Assembly (NCBI RefSeq): GCF_901709675.1
Contig: NC_051090.1
Location: forward strand, 9,934,842 to 9,998,841
Length of the DNA stretch: 64,000 nt
Direction of reading: 5' to 3'
From: Syngnathus acus
Lineage: Eukaryota; Chordata; Actinopteri; Syngnathiformes; Syngnathidae
Positions within the stretch are counted from its first letter, which is position 1, and each line of letters begins with the position of its first letter. This document shows positions 21,620-32,824 of the stretch, in pieces. Below the pieces are notes generated by a model, which worked only from the letters and a program-made list of their open reading frames with translations, searched no databases and was not told where the DNA came from. Made by a program: the position numbers and the translations under genes.

Positions 21620-24600
21620 CTAACAAGAAACGCACATGATTACAACCAAGACACGCCGGCACTTCTTCTTCTTCTCATACCTGGAGCGAGTTGGCCAACT
21701 TCTCTCCCGGGCTAGCCATAGCCGCCAAGATGGCCGTAGTGGTCGTTCCGATATTGGAACCCAAAGTTAGAGGATAAGCCCGCTCCAGGCTGATGACGCC
21801 GATACCTAGTGAGACACGAGTTGCCAGAGGTTGCCAGTGAGCCAAGTCCAAAATGTGAGTGGCAACGGTCGCCAGCCATTATCACCATCCGACCTCGGAG
21901 CTGTGAAGCTACCTACGAGGTTTCCGTAGCGCCGGCCTTCAAACTATTTGAATGATTTCAACTCACCGACAAGAGGCGTTATCGCTGACGTGAAGACAGA
22001 GCTGCTCTGGACGATGAAGGTCATCCCGGCCCCCACAAGGATGGCGATATAACCCGTCACCCAGGTGAACGGGAAAGGGAAGTCTGCGGCCATCACAGAA
22101 ACAGGACAAATAAGGACGACGCAAGTCGGATCACCACACGCTTTGTCCCTGAGCTTTCTTCATCACGCGGTTCAGGACGGGAGGAGCCCGAGGGTGTGGT
22201 GTCAAGCGTCGCGGAAAACAAAATGTGTGGCGTTGTCCCTCACCTGTGTTGAGCACCTTCTTGATGACGACGGCCACCTGGCCCTTGAGCATGGAGTTGA
22301 GCAGCTTGACGATGAGGATGAGGCAACTGCAGAGGATGAAGAGCGACAAACCCAGCAGAATCAGACCCACCGCCAGGTCGGGCAGGTTGGCGTTGGCGAA
22401 GATGTGGGGGCCTGTCGGCACACATGGAAAACGTGCTAAGCTAACTGAGAGACTGGTTCAATAAAAAAAAAAAAATTAAAGTTCATTTCTACTGTCATGT
22501 CACGCCGATAGTGCTCTTCAAGGCACTCCGATTGGTATGAATAGTCTCATTGAGCAAGTCAAAGTTATTTGCAGAATCAGCAATCAGGACCAGTCAAAGG
22601 TGGTCATTGTCCAAGCGGGCCTCGGGCGTGGGGGGGTCATTGTCTCATATTCCACTTCAGGTATTTACTAAAAGGCTTGCTTACATTTCTCTAGGTACTT
22701 CGTCCAGGTGGTGTTCATCTCAGTCAACGTTTCGTTGCCTTCCATCCAGCAGACGGCGCCGACGGGGCAGCTGTCCACTGTCTCGTTCCAGAAAGTCTTC
22801 ATTTCCCCAAGAGACAAGAAAAATGGATCAAGCGGGTAACTCAATTGACTCGACTTAGGGGGATCGGTAGAAAGCTGACAATTCCGTCTCGTTAATTTCA
22901 TCTCATTTCATAATTTTACGGCATCATGAAGCCACTGAAATTTCCACAAACCAGTTCATTTCTTAACATTGTCAAGTCCAGGCCATCCATTCAGCATCCA
23001 AGCATGTTTCCTTACCGTGTTGACCTTCTTCTTGCACCAGACTTTGATCAGACTCTTGTTTTTGGCTTCCGCGTCACCGGTGGCGATTCCAGTGATGACC
23101 GATTTATCCAGCTGAGAAAGGAAAAGAAAATCCTTAAAGTGTGTCGTGCGTACGCTGGTCTGCTACAATTGTGACTTGGGGGGTCAAAAGGTCAAATTAA
23201 GAATAGTAGAGGCCAAGGAGAAGCCGTGTGGCTGGTCCACCTGGATGATGGAGTCTGTGAGCGGTTTGGTGATGGTCTTGAGCAGGTCGGGCGCGTCCTT
23301 CCCAGTCTCGAGTTGGAAGGACTTGATGATGAGGTTGGTGAGCTTTTCCAGGACCCTTGTGGCCACCTCCAAGGGCAGCAGCACCAGCACGGAGAGCCAG
23401 TTGAAGAAGTCGTGCACGGTGGCGCCGGCAAAGGCCCTGTGCAGTGGACGGTGCAAAGACGCATGGTGACCTCCTTTGACACCAAAAACCTTTGCTGGGG
23501 TTTTGTCTACCTGCGGAACTCGTTGCGGTTGCCGGCCTGCATCATGGCCACGATGGTGTTGGTAACCGACGTCCCGATGTTGGCGCCCATGATGATGGGA
23601 ATTGCTGACCTAACGTCCAGCACTGCAAAAAATAAAAAATAAAAAATACAAAAACATAAGTGAGACAATTTATCTGGTACTATCCTGATGATGAGATTTT
23701 TAATTTGGGTCAACATTTCTTACATCCAGAGGAGACCATGCTGACCACGATGGATGACGAGGTGCTGGAGCTCTGCACCAACACTGTGACCATGACGCCA
23801 ATCACCAGACCGGCCACCGGGTTGGCCAGGATCACGTTATCCTTAAAGATGTCGCCGGCGGCTTTGCCTGTGCACAAAACGCCAAAGATGACAACACGGC
23901 GAGAAAAATGTACGAAGCAGAGGCAACTCCGTCGGGCTCACCTCCGACCAGCTGGAAGGCCGAGCTGAGCACGTCCAACGAGCAGATGAACAAGTAGAGC
24001 AGTCCCAGCAGTAGCACCAGCTTTATGATGGAGGTCAACACTCGCATGATCTTCCCCTTGGTGTCCAGATCTGAAAGACACTTGGCGTCCGTCATCGAGC
24101 TCGAATTTTGCTGATGATGCCAGCTTAGAGGTGTTGCGCCAAATTTTGCAGGCGTTGGGAAAATGTTTCAAAGTTAAGGGGATTTAGACCCAAGCTGTGT
24201 GGTGCTCCTTAAGAATTGGAAATGGCCACTTCAAAACTTTCTGTGCATTTCGAAGTGTGGGTTCTTGAGACTTTTTTGTGGGTCTACTCATGACATACCT
24301 CCCTAACAAATGTCACATAGTTCAAAGAAACTGGCTTTGGTGGCTGAATTTCTGAACAGAATTCAGACAAACGTTCTGCAACCTTAACCTCTTCGGTCCG
24401 ACCGTGCTCACCTGACCACTTGACACCCGTGTCTTTGAGCTCCGGTAGGTCCCACGGATCCTCTTCTGCCACGTCGTCATTGACCAGGTCCACGGTGGAG
24501 TAGGACGACATCATGGCGCCGTCCTTCCCACCCTTATCGTTGTCTTCTGTTAAAGAGGTACAACATTATTGGGCGGAAACAACGCGGGGGCTCAACATGG

Positions 24601-24674
24601 CGGCTGGGCTGCAACATACCAAAGCTGGGGGACGAGGGGGAGGACTCAGTCCCCACTTGTGGTCTGGGACCCAT
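21080..24674 (-). CDS. slc34a2: Sodium-dependent phosphate cotransporter NaPi-IIb, full spliced gene (12 coding exons)
   Basis: Joining 12 coding exons (listed separately) gives 1,929 nt, 642 residues plus stop, with consistent phases. The protein moves inorganic phosphate with sodium across apical epithelial membranes. Both inverted-repeat QSSS transport motifs are intact, at residues 138-141 and 408-411. The motif A195-x-A197-xxx-D201 (AGATVHD) is the form known from electrogenic IIa/IIb carriers; electroneutral IIc has Ser, Ser and Gly there. A large extracellular loop of about 75 residues (roughly 250-330) carries NKS, NET, NET and NTT glycosylation sequons and paired cysteines. The C-terminal tail has ten cysteines within residues 587-605, typical of IIb, and ends GTHL. 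It aligns along its length with human SLC34A2 (690 residues, from memory). An AG acceptor just before the ATG exon implies at least one upstream untranslated exon. The a/b fish paralogue cannot be decided. Confidence 0.93.
21681..21805 (-). CDS. slc34a2: slc34a2 coding exon 11
   Basis: Acceptor TCACTAG, donor GTATGA. Encodes [20 protein letters not shown] and [20 protein letters not shown] with LQ. The [10 protein letters not shown] stretch mirrors GANIGTS of the first repeat. Confidence 0.94.
21967..22083 (-). CDS. slc34a2: slc34a2 coding exon 10, second QSSS motif
   Basis: Acceptor GGCCGCAG, donor GTGAGT. Encodes [34 protein letters not shown] and ITPLV. The second QSSS (residues 408-411) pairs with that of coding exon 4 in the inverted-repeat core. 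Phase links it to exons 9 and 11. Confidence 0.93.
22244..22411 (-). CDS. slc34a2: slc34a2 coding exon 9
   Basis: Acceptor GCCGACAG, donor GTGAGG. Encodes [20 protein letters not shown], a membrane helix ([17 protein letters not shown]), and [15 protein letters not shown], all colinear with human SLC34A2. Confidence 0.94.
22685..22796 (-). CDS. slc34a2: slc34a2 coding exon 8, glycosylated loop
   Basis: Encodes [20 protein letters not shown] and then [18 protein letters not shown], with three sequons and three cysteines of the extracellular loop. The donor is GTAAGC. The acceptor GAAATGAAG lacks a strong pyrimidine tract, so the 5' border is the least certain in the gene; phase and family alignment support it. 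Confidence 0.78.
23016..23111 (-). CDS. slc34a2: slc34a2 coding exon 7
   Basis: Acceptor TTTCTCAG, donor GTAAGG. Encodes [20 protein letters not shown] and [12 protein letters not shown], the start of the large extracellular loop. It has an NKS sequon and the WC cysteine that aligns with human WCKT. Confidence 0.9.
23241..23436 (-). CDS. slc34a2: slc34a2 coding exon 6, electrogenic AxAxxxD motif
   Basis: Acceptor CTGCACAG. Encodes [20 protein letters not shown] and continues through [20 protein letters not shown]. The donor is GTGGAC, weaker than consensus. It was chosen because it keeps phase 0 and joins IIQ to LDKS as in the family. Without splicing the frame would run on into the intron. 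Confidence 0.88.
23511..23622 (-). CDS. slc34a2: slc34a2 coding exon 5
   Basis: Acceptor TTTTGCAG, donor GTAGAC. Encodes [20 protein letters not shown] followed by [18 protein letters not shown]. The GANIGTS stretch is a hallmark of SLC34 carriers. Confidence 0.94.
23724..23867 (-). CDS. slc34a2: slc34a2 coding exon 4, first QSSS motif
   Basis: Acceptor GTGCACAG, donor GTAAGA. Encodes [20 protein letters not shown] and then [20 protein letters not shown]. The QSSS at residues 138-141 belongs to the first inverted repeat that builds the sodium and phosphate site. Confidence 0.94.
23942..24070 (-). CDS. slc34a2: slc34a2 coding exon 3
   Basis: Acceptor TCTTTCAG, donor GTGAGC. Encodes the first membrane segment ([20 protein letters not shown]) and the family signature AFQLVGG. 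Confidence 0.94.
24412..24546 (-). CDS. slc34a2: slc34a2 coding exon 2
   Basis: Acceptor TTAACAG, donor GTGAGC. The exon encodes the cytoplasmic N-terminus, including [10 protein letters not shown] and [16 protein letters not shown], close to the human DPWNLPTLQDSGIKWS segment. Two Met inside the exon could be read as starts, but the upstream exon joins in frame. Confidence 0.9.
24620..24674 (-). CDS. slc34a2: slc34a2 coding exon 1 (start codon)
   Basis: The exon opens after a TTTTCTAG acceptor (24690-24683), with 8 nt of 5' UTR and then ATG at 24674. It encodes [18 protein letters not shown] plus one base and ends at a GTATGT donor. This is the cytoplasmic N-terminus, poorly conserved in the family. 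Confidence 0.82.
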
Positions 24675-25585
24675 GACTGTATCTAGAAAAGGAAATCACC
24701 TTTTAGTCCGTTGTGTGTGAAAGAACATCAAACAGACTTTATTAGACTTTTTCTGCAATGTTATGCTGAAAGCAATCGTCACTTTGTATTTTTTTCCCTG
24801 ATTAAATGTAATTTGATTGCAAAGTAATCAGGCATGTTTTTGTTTTTCTGATTTCTAATGAAACAAATAACTGACAGATTGGAGTTGCGCACGGAAATTG
24901 GAACGCCGACAAACGCGTGTCAGACGGCACGCTAAGACATTTCTTTGTTAAGCGTGTGGCACAATTTGGAACTTTGTGGAGTAAAGAGAAGGCATTTACA
25001 GATTTTCTTTGCGATCTCCAAAGGATCATCTTGCTTTCAACTCTGCCTTTTCCAAATCAAGCACAATATGACGGCATCTCTTTTCTTTTCTGTGCACCAG
25101 TGGTTGATGTTGGTCTCTCAAGGAGGGCAAGCTCAAATTCGGATGCTGGTCTTTCAAGGAGGGGAACTTCAATTTCAGCCTACATAATAAAATGTGTCGC
25201 TTTATTTACCTGCTGCTCGGTAGGGACAGAAACTGCGATAGAAGTCAGAAAGAGTGATAAAAGTGATTGATAAAAGTCAGTCTCCAAAAGAACAAACCAG
25301 AAATAGACGCTCGGTTTGTCGCTCGTCGTTTTAAAAACAAAAAAACAAAAGGATTAGGAAAGTCTCCAGTTAAACTCTGAACAGAATGAAAATTAAAAAA
25401 TGCTCCCACTGATATTTACACCAAAAGATCGCTGATTCGCTCTTTTGGGCGGACGAGACCCCATAGACCCGCAGAGTAGCTGGGCGTCCGATTGGCGGGA
25501 CAAAGCCTAGCATTTATCCAAAGACGCGTCTCGTTTCGCTTCCCAATTGAATTCGGTGGACCGCCGGCGTCTACACTTTTTAAAG

Positions 25586-25760
25586 CAGGGTCTCCAACCC
25601 CCGGGCCGCGGACCGGATAATTTGGGACCGGGCCGCAAAAGAAAGTATAAATAACTTGCATTATTTCCGTTTTATTTATCTGACAATCTTTTATTTTGAT
25701 TAATGGACCAGATTCTCTCCTACACCTCGTGATGTGAACAAAACATTCCTCACATTACTC
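25586..25760. mobile_element. hAT-like transposon end fragment
   Basis: Begins CAGGGTCTCCAACCCCCGGG and continues with GCCGCGGACCGG, GGGCCGC and TTTCCGTTTTATTTATCTG, features of a common fish and tetrapod hAT-type terminal sequence. No opposite terminus or transposase was found. The right limit is approximate. Confidence 0.45.
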
Positions 25761-27543
25761 ATGCTGTTGGCGCAATGTTATGAGGACGCTACGAGTAAAG
25801 TTGCTTAGGTGCGTTTTTATACCTGTCGTATTTTGTTGTATTTATCTACCACACCTTAAAAGCCGGTGTAGGCAACACATCCACTCAGTATTCATATCGG
25901 CTCACTAATACTTTTGAAGACGTCACGCTATATTGGCTGAAAAGACTTTTAAGATTGTGGTTGGTCTGTTTTGCAAAAATGGGATTGTAGTTCAAACACG
26001 GACGAAAACTTCTAAAAACAATGTGCAGTCTATGATTATTTGATTTATTGATGCATTCGACATTTGATTTGATTTTTCTAAAATTGTTTTGAGACGTTTT
26101 CTTTGCAAAAATCGTGACGTCATCAAACACCAGTCAATGAAAATATTGTCTGACAAAAATCCGGTCGTGGTACTAAAAAGGTTGGAATGGGTGAGAGGAA
26201 AGCTGCATCATTACCAGTGATAAGAAGCTGATTCTGAACAAAAGTTGAGCACGTTGTAGCACATATTTGGTCAATGACATGTACACACAACAGTATATAT
26301 TTGATCACTTATTTTTTGGGGAAGCTGAGCTTCCCTTGCAGTCGTAGAGCAATCGCCTTTGCTGTGCACCAATTGTCAATCGACTCCGGTGAGACTCACC
26401 TGAATTTGCGTGTCTTGTCTATGACGGAATGGCCAAGTGAGTTTTTTCCCGGGTTGCTGCGCTGCGTCACGCCACGTCTTCTTATCAACAGAGCCAAGAG
26501 AGGTCGTGCCACTTGGTGCCGAACTCCCGAAACCGAAGGGGGACGCTACACCTGGGACACCTGTTGCTCGGTGGAGGGCGGCCTGGCCTGCTGCTCTTAT
26601 AGCTCCCCCCCACACACACACACCCACGCCCACACACACACAGCAGGTGCAAAGGTCAGCCACAACCGCACACACCCGCCTGCATGTCATGCATGTGAAT
26701 GGATGGATGAGAAGAGAAGAAGCACAGTTTGAAGTGAACTTAGTTTCTCATTTTGTAAACATATTGGAGGTCAGCAATAATTGGTTGTCAGTGGTCTTCA
26801 CTGCTTGACTATAAATAGGACGCCTCCTTGTGGATGTTGGGACAATGTACCCAATTGGACTCTGGTGAGAAGTAACGGTGCAAAATACTTTGTTGTTGTA
26901 CACTCTCTCTCTCCCCCTCTCTCTCTCTCTCTCTCCTTCAAATCCAAATTCGAAGAAACATGCCCATGTACGCACAAACACACACACATACAAACATACA
27001 CACGCACACACACACACACACATACACACACACCTACTCACACAGCTGTGACCTCACACATTTATTACTCATTAGCAGTGCATTTACGGTGCCTCAATCG
27101 GCCCAGCGACAACTTTGTCCGCTGCATCTCCCATAAATGGTGTGAATACAAGTTAATGTTTCACATCAGGGTTACGCTCCATTAAAAAAAAACAAAAAAA
27201 ACATGATGGCTAAAAAAAAACAAAACAGGGTTCAACAGGTGTAAAATGTGATGGCATTTTTTTACAGTGTAATGGTGGCGATGTAGAAAATGTGGAAATG
27301 TGCCAACGTTGTTACCAGAATGACCTTCAGACCTGTAAAAGCCAACTGGAACAGCTGAGAGGAGTCACTACATTGCTTCATCCAGGAATTAGACGGCACC
27401 GCCCGGCTGCATTTGTGCATCTTTACTCAGCTATACCATATTGAATCCAATTGGAATCCCAGTGAATCAAATCGCTCCTTGAATCATATTGCAACCCATG
27501 TATTGAAATATCTAAATATATATAATAAATATCTAAATATAGA

Positions 27544-27732
<189 letters not shown>

Positions 27733-28271
27733 TATATAGTAGGTGGAGAATTTGTGCCGATGTAAACTGTACAAATAATCAAATGCAGCTCATTGGCCGA
27801 AATATAATCGAGATTGTGTTTTTAGATATGCCGCCCGTTCTTCTTGTGCCTTCGCCCGGCTGCATTTGAGTGACTTCATCATTTATCTGGCGCCGACACG
27901 GCCAATAAAAGCGTGGCGGCTGCGTGGATTTTAATATCTATTTATCACCGCAGATGCTGATAGCCTCTGTGGAAAGAACATCAGTGTTTTGTTTTTTTAA
28001 ATCATATTTAATGAAACCTTGACCTTGGTCTGCAAAGTGTACCAGTGGGAATGCAAGGGGTTGGGGGGGTGCTTGCAGGCATCCAACAATAAGGAAGAGT
28101 CTCACAACGTTACTTTTCTCTGGTTATTTATTGACTAACTCATTAAATGGCAGGTTTGCCCTCGTGTAGCTAACCTTTGACTTTTGGAAAGCTGCCTCCA
28201 TAAAGGGCCACACAAACCCATGCGCACACACACGCACGAGAAATACAGCTATGCGTGTGCACAATAGTCTG

Positions 28272-28285
28272 CTGCCCTCTATTGG
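28272..28285 (-). promoter_or_regulatory. CTCF-like motif
   Basis: Minus strand CCAATAGAGGGCAG differs by one base from the CCACTAGAGGGCAG form of the CTCF core. Occupancy is unknown. Confidence 0.35.
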
Positions 28286-31200
28286 TTAAAATGTCTCAAC
28301 ACACTTGTGGAGAGTACCAAACGAGCGTGTTCCTATTGCTTGCAGTTAACTCGAATGTATTTGAAGGTATGGTACTTTGCATAAATTTGAACATATTTTC
28401 TTACCTGCTCCAAAACGAAATGTGTGTTTTCTAGTTTCCATTTTTGGCATTTTCAAGAGCACAGCCTCACCTGAGGAAACATGGACACATGGATTGAGAA
28501 ACAGCACGCACCCTATTGCTATTTTAATCGATTTATTTAACTGCCAGTCTTGGCTTCGAATATGGTGGACTTTTGCCGTATTGAAAGTGCTACAAAATAA
28601 TGTCATCAATTAGAATAAAGATATATTTTGTTTTGGAATATTTGAATTCATACATTTCCAAACCTCACCAGCAGATGGTAGCAGACTATAACTTGTGTTT
28701 TTTACCCCCTGTCCCCTTGCAATCAGTGTATGCTAAATTGCGTACTTTTACCGTCATCGATTAAAAAATAAATGTTAGAGGGCGTTTTGGATCCAGATGG
28801 ATACAAGATGACAATATTCAAAAAGATGAACACAACTGCCAAATTTGGTGAGCATTTGAAAATGTCAAAGAGTTATTTGACCTTAAAGAGTTCTCCCTGA
28901 TACACAATTACGAGTAAAGGTCATACCAAAATTGCTGACTTCACTTTTTTTATTTTTTTTATCACACGTGGCATCTTAAGACTTTCTTGTGGGTCTGCTC
29001 ATGAACGTGGTGTCAAGGGCTGAGATTTTGCCAATTTATTGAGGTCTCACTGTAAATGTTGATACCCGATCAGTGTTTGGCTGGACTGCTGATGTAGCGC
29101 AGAAACAACAAGAGAACCTCTGAGAATGTTGGTAAACAACAAACAGGTGGGGAGTGGACTCCCGAAAGGATATTGGCTGCCTGTTTCATTTCCAAAGTAT
29201 GTCCTGTTGTCTTTGACTCACCCAACGCGACTTGCAGGGCCAGAGTCTGGAGCATGATGTCTGTCTCTCTTCTCACCTTCTCGTAGCTTCAACAACACGT
29301 GGCCGTCACATGGGAGCAACTTCCTGTTTCACAGATGGTTGGACAGAATTTGGGCTTTTGAATACAGTTGCTCAAATACAAACAATGTGCCATGTGAAGC
29401 CACATTAGGTACAACCGCACAAGTGAGGGCCAAGAAAATCGAAAAGATGAGCCAGCAATTTTGTCTTCAAAAATCATCAAACAAATTGTGTATTGTTTAA
29501 TTGATTATATTTTTAATTGTAAATATGATGACTGATGATTTAAATCTAGGCTGTATGTTGTGGAAATCTGACAGTAAAAATGGAGCTGAAGATGAACTGA
29601 TCTCAAAGTATCCAAAGGCAAGAACAAAAATAGAAGCCATCATAAATAAGAGGATCATAAATAATTTCCACATCAGCCAGGAAACATTTACTTGCTTCTC
29701 ATCCATGCTCAGGTTTCACTATTTTCTCTCGACACACACCGGCAGCATCTTGCTGTCTTTAAAGTGCAGGTCAAAGGTGACCATGCCAAGTGGGAAAAGT
29801 CCATCTGCCGCTGGAGGAAGCTAGCGAGAAACGAGTCTTCATGCATTTTCAAGGTGAGCTCGTAAAACCTTCTTTTGCACTTTGCACGGGTGAGAGTTCG
29901 CCCAGGTGAGTCAACACTCAATATCGTAATTCCGTCATGCTGTGTCCGTTTTGATTGCGATCCATACACGGATATTGATATTCATGTTCAGATATTAAAT
30001 TATGAGAGGAAACAATTGCTATCAATCTCTCTTTTCAAAATCCACAAAGCATAGTGAATAGACATGAGAGAGAGCAAGAAGGAGGGGAGGCCTCCTGCTG
30101 TGACCACCAAACTTGAAACGTGATGGGTTTTTTCTCTCTCTCTAACGACTTTCCCTCCTTCAATAACATTTGGAAGATCCAAGGAGAAGAGGCCTGCCTG
30201 TATGCACAATCTGGAGGCAATTGTTCACGCCTGGCCAAGATGTACATTTCTTCTTTCTTTCCTTTTTTATAACACGGCTCCGGGTTGAGGTGGATAAATG
30301 TCCTCATTTTACGAGCCAATCAAATCAAATCTTTCCACTCAAAATTGGGTTATTTTGTTAGGTTAAATGAACCCAAATAGTGAATGGGTCCATTCTTTTG
30401 TGAACCAACTGATTTTTCAAACCAATATGGCTAACTTTCTGTTCAATTTTATGGCGTGTGTGTCCTGTTGTGATACGAGTCCACCAAATTTCATAATGAT
30501 TGATGAACTTGATTATGGAGCCTAGCGTTGCCAAGGATGAGTTTTAAAAATACAGAGGGAAGAAAAAGAGAGGGAACGATGACATAATGAAGCCGTTTGA
30601 ATGTTGGCTTCAAGCAGACGGCTCGTACGTCCATGCGCCACTTCAAAAGCTATCCGATTCCAAGACGTTAACATTTGACGTCTTTTACGCATTTGAAACA
30701 GCTGGGAAATTAAATGAAGCCTTTATAAGCTCCTTGCACTGCTTTTTATTTTATTGTATTTTATTCGCTGTAAAATAAAAGCGATGTGGTGGTGGACGGT
30801 GTTAAATCATCACGCAATGGTAAAGCGGGATAAAAGATGGATGACGGTGCCGGCGGCCTCTGTGGAGTTTGGGCCCGACGTTCTCTGCCAATTAGACCTC
30901 GGCAACATAAATCACACTTTAGGGCTTCGTGTCATCAAGCCCACCGAACGCAGATAAAAACACGCCACACGGTCAACCCTCACTAGGTCACAGTTCACCT
31001 TCGGCACCCTGCCGGTTTTGAAACAATGCGTTTTTATGGTGGGGTTCTCTGGCACACAAAAAAAAAGAAAAAAATGCCCACAAAGCATCGTGTCCGTTTT
31101 CAAATTGATTCCACGCAAGAATGTGGAGCAATTTTGGTCGGGTTGAACATTAAGATGTCAGTCTGTGCCGGTTGAGCTCATTTCACCCTGGGAGGGGGGA

Positions 31201-32737
31201 GGGGGGGCGAGGCTACGCCCCAAATGAAAAGCAATATTTCAACTATTTGGTTCAAGTCGAGTTGCTTCGATCCTCCAGAGTCCTGTTTTGGACCAGAAAT
31301 AATGGTGGGCTTCTTTTCAGGAGGTGGATCAAACGTGAAATATACCCCCCTAAAAAACTCTTTGGAGGTTTCCGAAAAGACGTAAGAGGCGTCCGAGGTG
31401 GTAATTGTCGCCGATAGATGAAGGAAACCCGAATCCAACATAAGCGCGACCCCCCACCGGGGGCGAGCCGCCCCTGCCAAGCTCATCTTTTATTACGGCC
31501 TCTCTGTTTAATGATGAAACCTTCACACCTCGGCCACCTGCTGGCCACTTGACGTTTTACGGGTAATCCACTCCACCCGGCATCTGCCCTCGCTTCCTCT
31601 CCTAATACAAACCTCATTGGGGGAACTGGGGGGAAAAGAAAAAAAAATAGCTTAGGCTTGCGCCGGAAGCGTGTAAACAATTAAAATGTTGATGTATACA
31701 TCTTTTCAGTCTGTCATCACATAGTAAACAAACTCTCTAATGTCGTTTGAGAAAACAGGAGAAATGTTTCTGGTCTTGTAGTTAGGTAACTGGCCAACTT
31801 GTTGACTTTTCTGTTGCTCAGGTTAAAGGCACAGAGGCAACTTGCTCTCTGACGGTGAAATGGATCGGCCGTTGTTGAGCTAAAAGCTAGCCCTCATGCA
31901 AACATTTGAAACATATCTGTGGCTAAATGTTTTCCGCTAACCAAATGATGGTGTTTCATTTCCTAGTCTGTTCCTTCAGAAGTGGCTACTTGGCCACCAG
32001 GCAGTCTTCTGATCTTCTCTCTACAACTATTTATGAAAGCCACTCAATTTAGGTTTCACTGGATTCATTTCATTTTTTGGAAAGAAACAGAACAAAGATA
32101 TCAATGAAGCTGTCTTTACGTTCTGCATCCAATTTGCCGCCATATTTAAGAAGTTGCGTCGTGAGACATCTGGCTAGCGTGAGATCAAATTGGAGCGAAC
32201 AGATCGACAATTTGGCGGCGTGCGACATCAAAAGCAAATGGACGTAATTTGGCCTAAACGGCGACTTTACGATGGCTAATGGCCCCCAAAACGGCCTGTC
32301 GGCTCCCATTAGACGGCTTGCCGCCTAACATGAAGCGAGCGGAGCCAGGTTGAAACCTTCCCGCCTTTCAGACGGCGAGTCAAACGCCAAAGAGATGAGC
32401 TGCCTCGTTAGCCGGCCCCCGCGTCGGCCCCCGCGTCGGCTAAAGTTACTTCGCAATGACTGATGGATAAAGAAGACCCCCCCTTCCTAACCCCTCGCCC
32501 GCCATTGAATCCATACATTGAGCAATTATGCAGAGCCCAAATGGAAAGACCCCTTGTCAACAAAGCAAACATCGAAGCTGCATTTGCACTCCAACATTTT
32601 GGTTCTGGTTTTGTTCCACTTAAATCAGTTCCAGATCAGTGGATGAGCGGTTAGCATTGCTACATGCCATCGAGAAGGTTTGGAATATGTCGAGCAAAAA
32701 CGTGAACATGAACTTTGCCGTGTGAATCGTGAGCACC

Positions 32738-32740
<3 letters not shown>

Positions 32741-32823
<83 letters not shown>
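32741..32823. repeat. (GT)n microsatellite
   Basis: Uninterrupted GT array of about 82 bp. Confidence 0.97.
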
Positions 32824-32824
<1 letters not shown>

